Positions 62,041 to 64,000 of a stretch of DNA of 64,000 nucleotides are shown one piece after another. The stretch covers positions 275,701 to 339,700 of the forward strand of contig NZ_LXVX01000011.1 of assembly GCF_001650725.1 (NCBI RefSeq), in the 5' to 3' direction. Every line of letters starts with the position of its first letter. The stretch's first letter is position 1. The notes beneath the pieces were generated by a model. That model did no database searches. It had not been told where the DNA came from and saw only the letters and a program-made list of their open reading frames with translations. A program made the translations under genes and the position numbers. This stretch comes from Sphingobium sp. TCM1. Its GTDB lineage: Bacteria; Pseudomonadota; Alphaproteobacteria; Sphingomonadales; Sphingomonadaceae.

Positions 62041-63597
62041 TCAACTGCCCGGCTGGATATAGGGCACGCGCGCGAATAATGCGCGCTCCCACCCACGCGG
62101 GTTCTCTACTATTCGACTTTCGACGTCGAAGAGCATCGTGGTCCGCCGATCGAGCCGATATTGGGGCCAGGCCTCCATGCCCGGCCCGTTGGGATCGCCG
62201 TCCCGGGCAAAAGCCAGGAAGCGCGACATCATCGCCATGGACGCGGCCCGCGCTGCGGCGCCCGTACCGGTAAACGAGCCCGGCGCATCCAGCGTGCCGA
62301 AGGCCAATGCTATGTCCATGGTATGCGGCGCACCGCGCTTGGGTTGTGTCGGCGACTGGAAATCGACTTGATAGACCCAGGTCGGCGCCTCTGCCCGCGC
62401 CCGCGCCTCGGCCTCGATCACCTGTCCCGGCCAGCTTCGCCCGGCCGTGGTCGCGGCATAGAAAATGCGCTCGGCCGACCAGTCGGGATAATGCGCTCGA
62501 TATTGTGACACAATCCATTCGGGCGACAGGTCCACGCGCAATTCCCCCGCCATCCGCTCAGCAAGGTTGCTCCAATCCAGCCCATGCAGCAGCGGCCCGT
62601 CAGGATCAATGAACGCCCGGGTCTCGTCCAATGTGTTGCCCAGCATCATCGGGATCGCATTGCCCTGCGGCGCGGCGTCTGGCCAGAAAGGGTGCCGGGC
62701 CAGCCAGCGCATGTCGAGCACTGGCCCCATATAGACGTCTCCGCCCAGGATCGGGTCTTCCGCCCCAAGCCCCTCGATCAGCCGCTCGACCGGCAGCGTC
62801 AGCAGGGGTTCGAGATTGCCGGGTGACAGGCCCAGCCTGTCCAGATAGGCGGCGGTACGGCGGGACGCATTGATCGGGCCGCTCGCCGTCACCTGCTGGC
62901 CGCTCATGGTAACGGCGCGATGGAACAGCCCCTTGGCAGCGGGCATCGCCATCATCGTGGCGATCTTCGCCCCGCCGCCAGACTGGCCGAAGACGAGCAC
63001 ATTGGCCGGATCGCCTCCAAAGGCCGCGATATTGTCCCGCACCCAGCGCAGAGCCAGGATCAGGTCCAACTGCCCCGCATTGCCGCTGTCGGCAAAGCGA
63101 GGGTCGAGCCGCGCAAGATAGAGATAGCCCAGCGCATTGAGGCGATGGTTGACCGTCACCACCACCACATCGCGGGCGGCCAGATGTCGTCCGTCATTGA
63201 GCGGGTCGACCACACTGCCGTTAGCATAGGCCCCGCCGTGGATGTAGAGCAGGACTGGCCGCCGGGCGCCCGGCTCCCTCCCCGGCGTCCAGATGTTGAG
63301 GAACTGGCAATCCTCGCTGGTGGCGTCCTGCTTCGCCTTTTGCGGACAGGAGGGCGCGAAGCGGGTAGCCGGCACGATGCCCCGCCAGGGTGTTGGCGCA
63401 ACCGGCGCACGAAACCGGTGGAACGCAGTGTTCTGCCCGTAGCGTACCCCGCGAAACACCTGTAGCCCGCTTTCGCGCGTTCCCTGGATGCGCCCGTTCC
63501 GCGTCGCAACCACAGGATCGCCCTTCTCTGCCCAGGCGGGCGAGGACGCCAGGACCAGCCCCGCGCCGATCATAGTTCGCCTGTCGATTGCGGGCAT
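62041..63597 (-). CDS. Exported type-B carboxylesterase
   Basis: This is a 518-residue alpha/beta hydrolase of the carboxylesterase type-B family. The leader has a twin-arginine look (IDRRTMIGAGLVLASSPAWA). The oxyanion hole is IHGGAYANGS, the nucleophile Ser206 in GQSGGGAK, the acid Glu in NTLDETRAF and the His in GAPHTMDIALAFG. ATG 63597 follows AGGAGAGG by five bases. It lies 86 bp downstream of kduD on the same strand and next to the pectate lyase, so removal of acetyl, methyl or feruloyl groups from pectin is a reasonable role; the sequence does not distinguish these. Confidence 0.87.
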   Translation of the reverse strand: MPAIDRRTMIGAGLVLASSPAWAEKGDPVVATRNGRIQGTRESGLQVFRGVRYGQNTAFHRFRAPVAPTPWRGIVPATRFAPSCPQKAKQDATSEDCQFLNIWTPGREPGARRPVLLYIHGGAYANGSVVDPLNDGRHLAARDVVVVTVNHRLNALGYLYLARLDPRFADSGNAGQLDLILALRWVRDNIAAFGGDPANVLVFGQSGGGAKIATMMAMPAAKGLFHRAVTMSGQQVTASGPINASRRTAAYLDRLGLSPGNLEPLLTLPVERLIEGLGAEDPILGGDVYMGPVLDMRWLARHPFWPDAAPQGNAIPMMLGNTLDETRAFIDPDGPLLHGLDWSNLAERMAGELRVDLSPEWIVSQYRAHYPDWSAERIFYAATTAGRSWPGQVIEAEARARAEAPTWVYQVDFQSPTQPKRGAPHTMDIALAFGTLDAPGSFTGTGAAARAASMAMMSRFLAFARDGDPNGPGMEAWPQYRLDRRTTMLFDVESRIVENPRGWERALFARVPYIQPGS

Positions 63598-63683
63598 CGA
63601 TCCTCTCCTGTGGGGTGCGGGAGGGTTTGCCCCTCCTCCGGCCAATCAGCGCTTCCGGTCAACGCCGGCAGCACACAGTCCAG

Positions 63684-64000
63684 TCAGCGCGCGAGCCATC
63701 CGCCGTCGACGGCGAGGATATGGCCGTGGATATAGTTGGCGGCGGCGGAGGCGAGGAACACGGCGGCCCCGCCGATGTCGCCGGGATCGCCCCAGCGGCC
63801 GGCGGGGATGCGTTCCTGGATCTGGCGGTTGCGGGCCTCGTCGGCCTGCAAGGCGGCGGTGTTGTTGGTGGCGATATAGCCCGGCGCGATGGCGTTGACG
63901 TTGACGCCCTTTGCCGCCCACTCGTTCGCCAGCAGCTTGGTGAGGCCCGCGATCCCGCTCTTGGACGCGGTGTAGCTGGGCACGCGGATGCCGCCCTGGA
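63684..64000 (-). CDS. kduD: 2-dehydro-3-deoxy-D-gluconate 5-dehydrogenase (KduD), start outside the window
   Basis: Only the C-terminal 105 residues are visible; the frame is open to the last base of the window. [19 protein letters not shown] with the SDR Tyr-Lys pair, [20 protein letters not shown] and the end [17 protein letters not shown] match KduD, the SDR that reduces 2,5-diketo-3-deoxygluconate (DKI) to KDG in pectin catabolism. The position next to a pectate lyase and an esterase supports this over other SDRs. Confidence 0.83.
   Translation of the reverse strand, partial: QGGIRVPSYTASKSGIAGLTKLLANEWAAKGVNVNAIAPGYIATNNTAALQADEARNRQIQERIPAGRWGDPGDIGGAAVFLASAAANYIHGHILAVDGGWLAR

Overview
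The window reads as chromosomal DNA from a GC-rich alphaproteobacterium, most likely a sphingomonad (Sphingobium/Sphingomonas/Novosphingobium type). Four large TonB-dependent receptors, exported polysaccharide lyases and glycosidases, several acyl-CoA/SDR operons, twin-arginine leaders and an OprB-like porin all fit that group. No phage, complete insertion sequence, CRISPR array, rRNA or tRNA was seen. The genus assignment is inference from gene content.

Layout. (1) 0-3.4 kb: the end of an O-antigen ligase-like membrane protein, a roughly 0.9 kb stretch without a recognisable gene, then hemN behind a perfect FNR-type box, followed by a tiny exported cysteine-containing protein. (2) 3.4-9.5 kb: a D-glutamate module of SDF-family symporter, dgcA (dipeptide-epimerase fold, N-acetyl-D-Glu racemase), dgcN (DUF1611, D-Glu N-acetyltransferase), a LysR regulator and a divergent exported D-aminoacylase. 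The same 19-bp site, CTAT-N11-ATAG, lies in front of both promoters. (3) 9.8-16.5 kb: exported PHB-depolymerase-like esterase, a TonB receptor and a Tat-exported penicillin-acylase-family amidase. (4) 16.5-27.2 kb: a peptidoglycan recycling block. The minus strand carries murQ, a GntR/UTRA regulator, ampG and a SxxK serine hydrolase, then dacB. The plus strand carries nagB-II, nagA, dld and a BadF-type amino-sugar kinase, each overlapping the next by 4 bp. Together they would import anhydromuropeptides, phosphorylate the amino sugars, split MurNAc-6P into GlcNAc-6P and D-lactate, and feed both into central metabolism. (5) 27.2-30.2 kb: a palindromic intergenic repeat, then tenA and a TonB receptor under a TPP riboswitch (thiamine salvage).

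(6) 30.4-38.5 kb: a frameshifted OprB-like porin behind a perfect 22-bp palindrome, a ThuA-like protein divergent from a PL11 rhamnogalacturonan lyase, an exported tyrosine phosphatase and a frameshifted TonB receptor. (7) 38.6-43 kb: a rare two-HTH (tandem) TetR regulator, a LysR regulator divergent from mmsA, and a TetR regulator. (8) 43-54.7 kb: a complete beta-oxidation operon with two thiolases, then SDR genes and an acyl-CoA ligase/SnoaL/SDR operon for an unknown substrate. (9) 54.9-64 kb: a pectin or plant cell-wall locus with TonB receptor, GH43, PL1 pectate lyase, cupin, carboxylesterase and the end of kduD.

The main theme is scavenging. Regions 2-4 would together handle several products of bacterial cell-wall turnover (D-Glu, N-acyl-D-amino acids, GlcNAc, MurNAc, D-lactate). 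Regions 6 and 9 handle pectin. Each has its own outer-membrane receptor and local regulator or operator. Functions rest on recognised families and visible motifs; substrates of the TonB receptors and of the acyl-CoA operons are not determined here.
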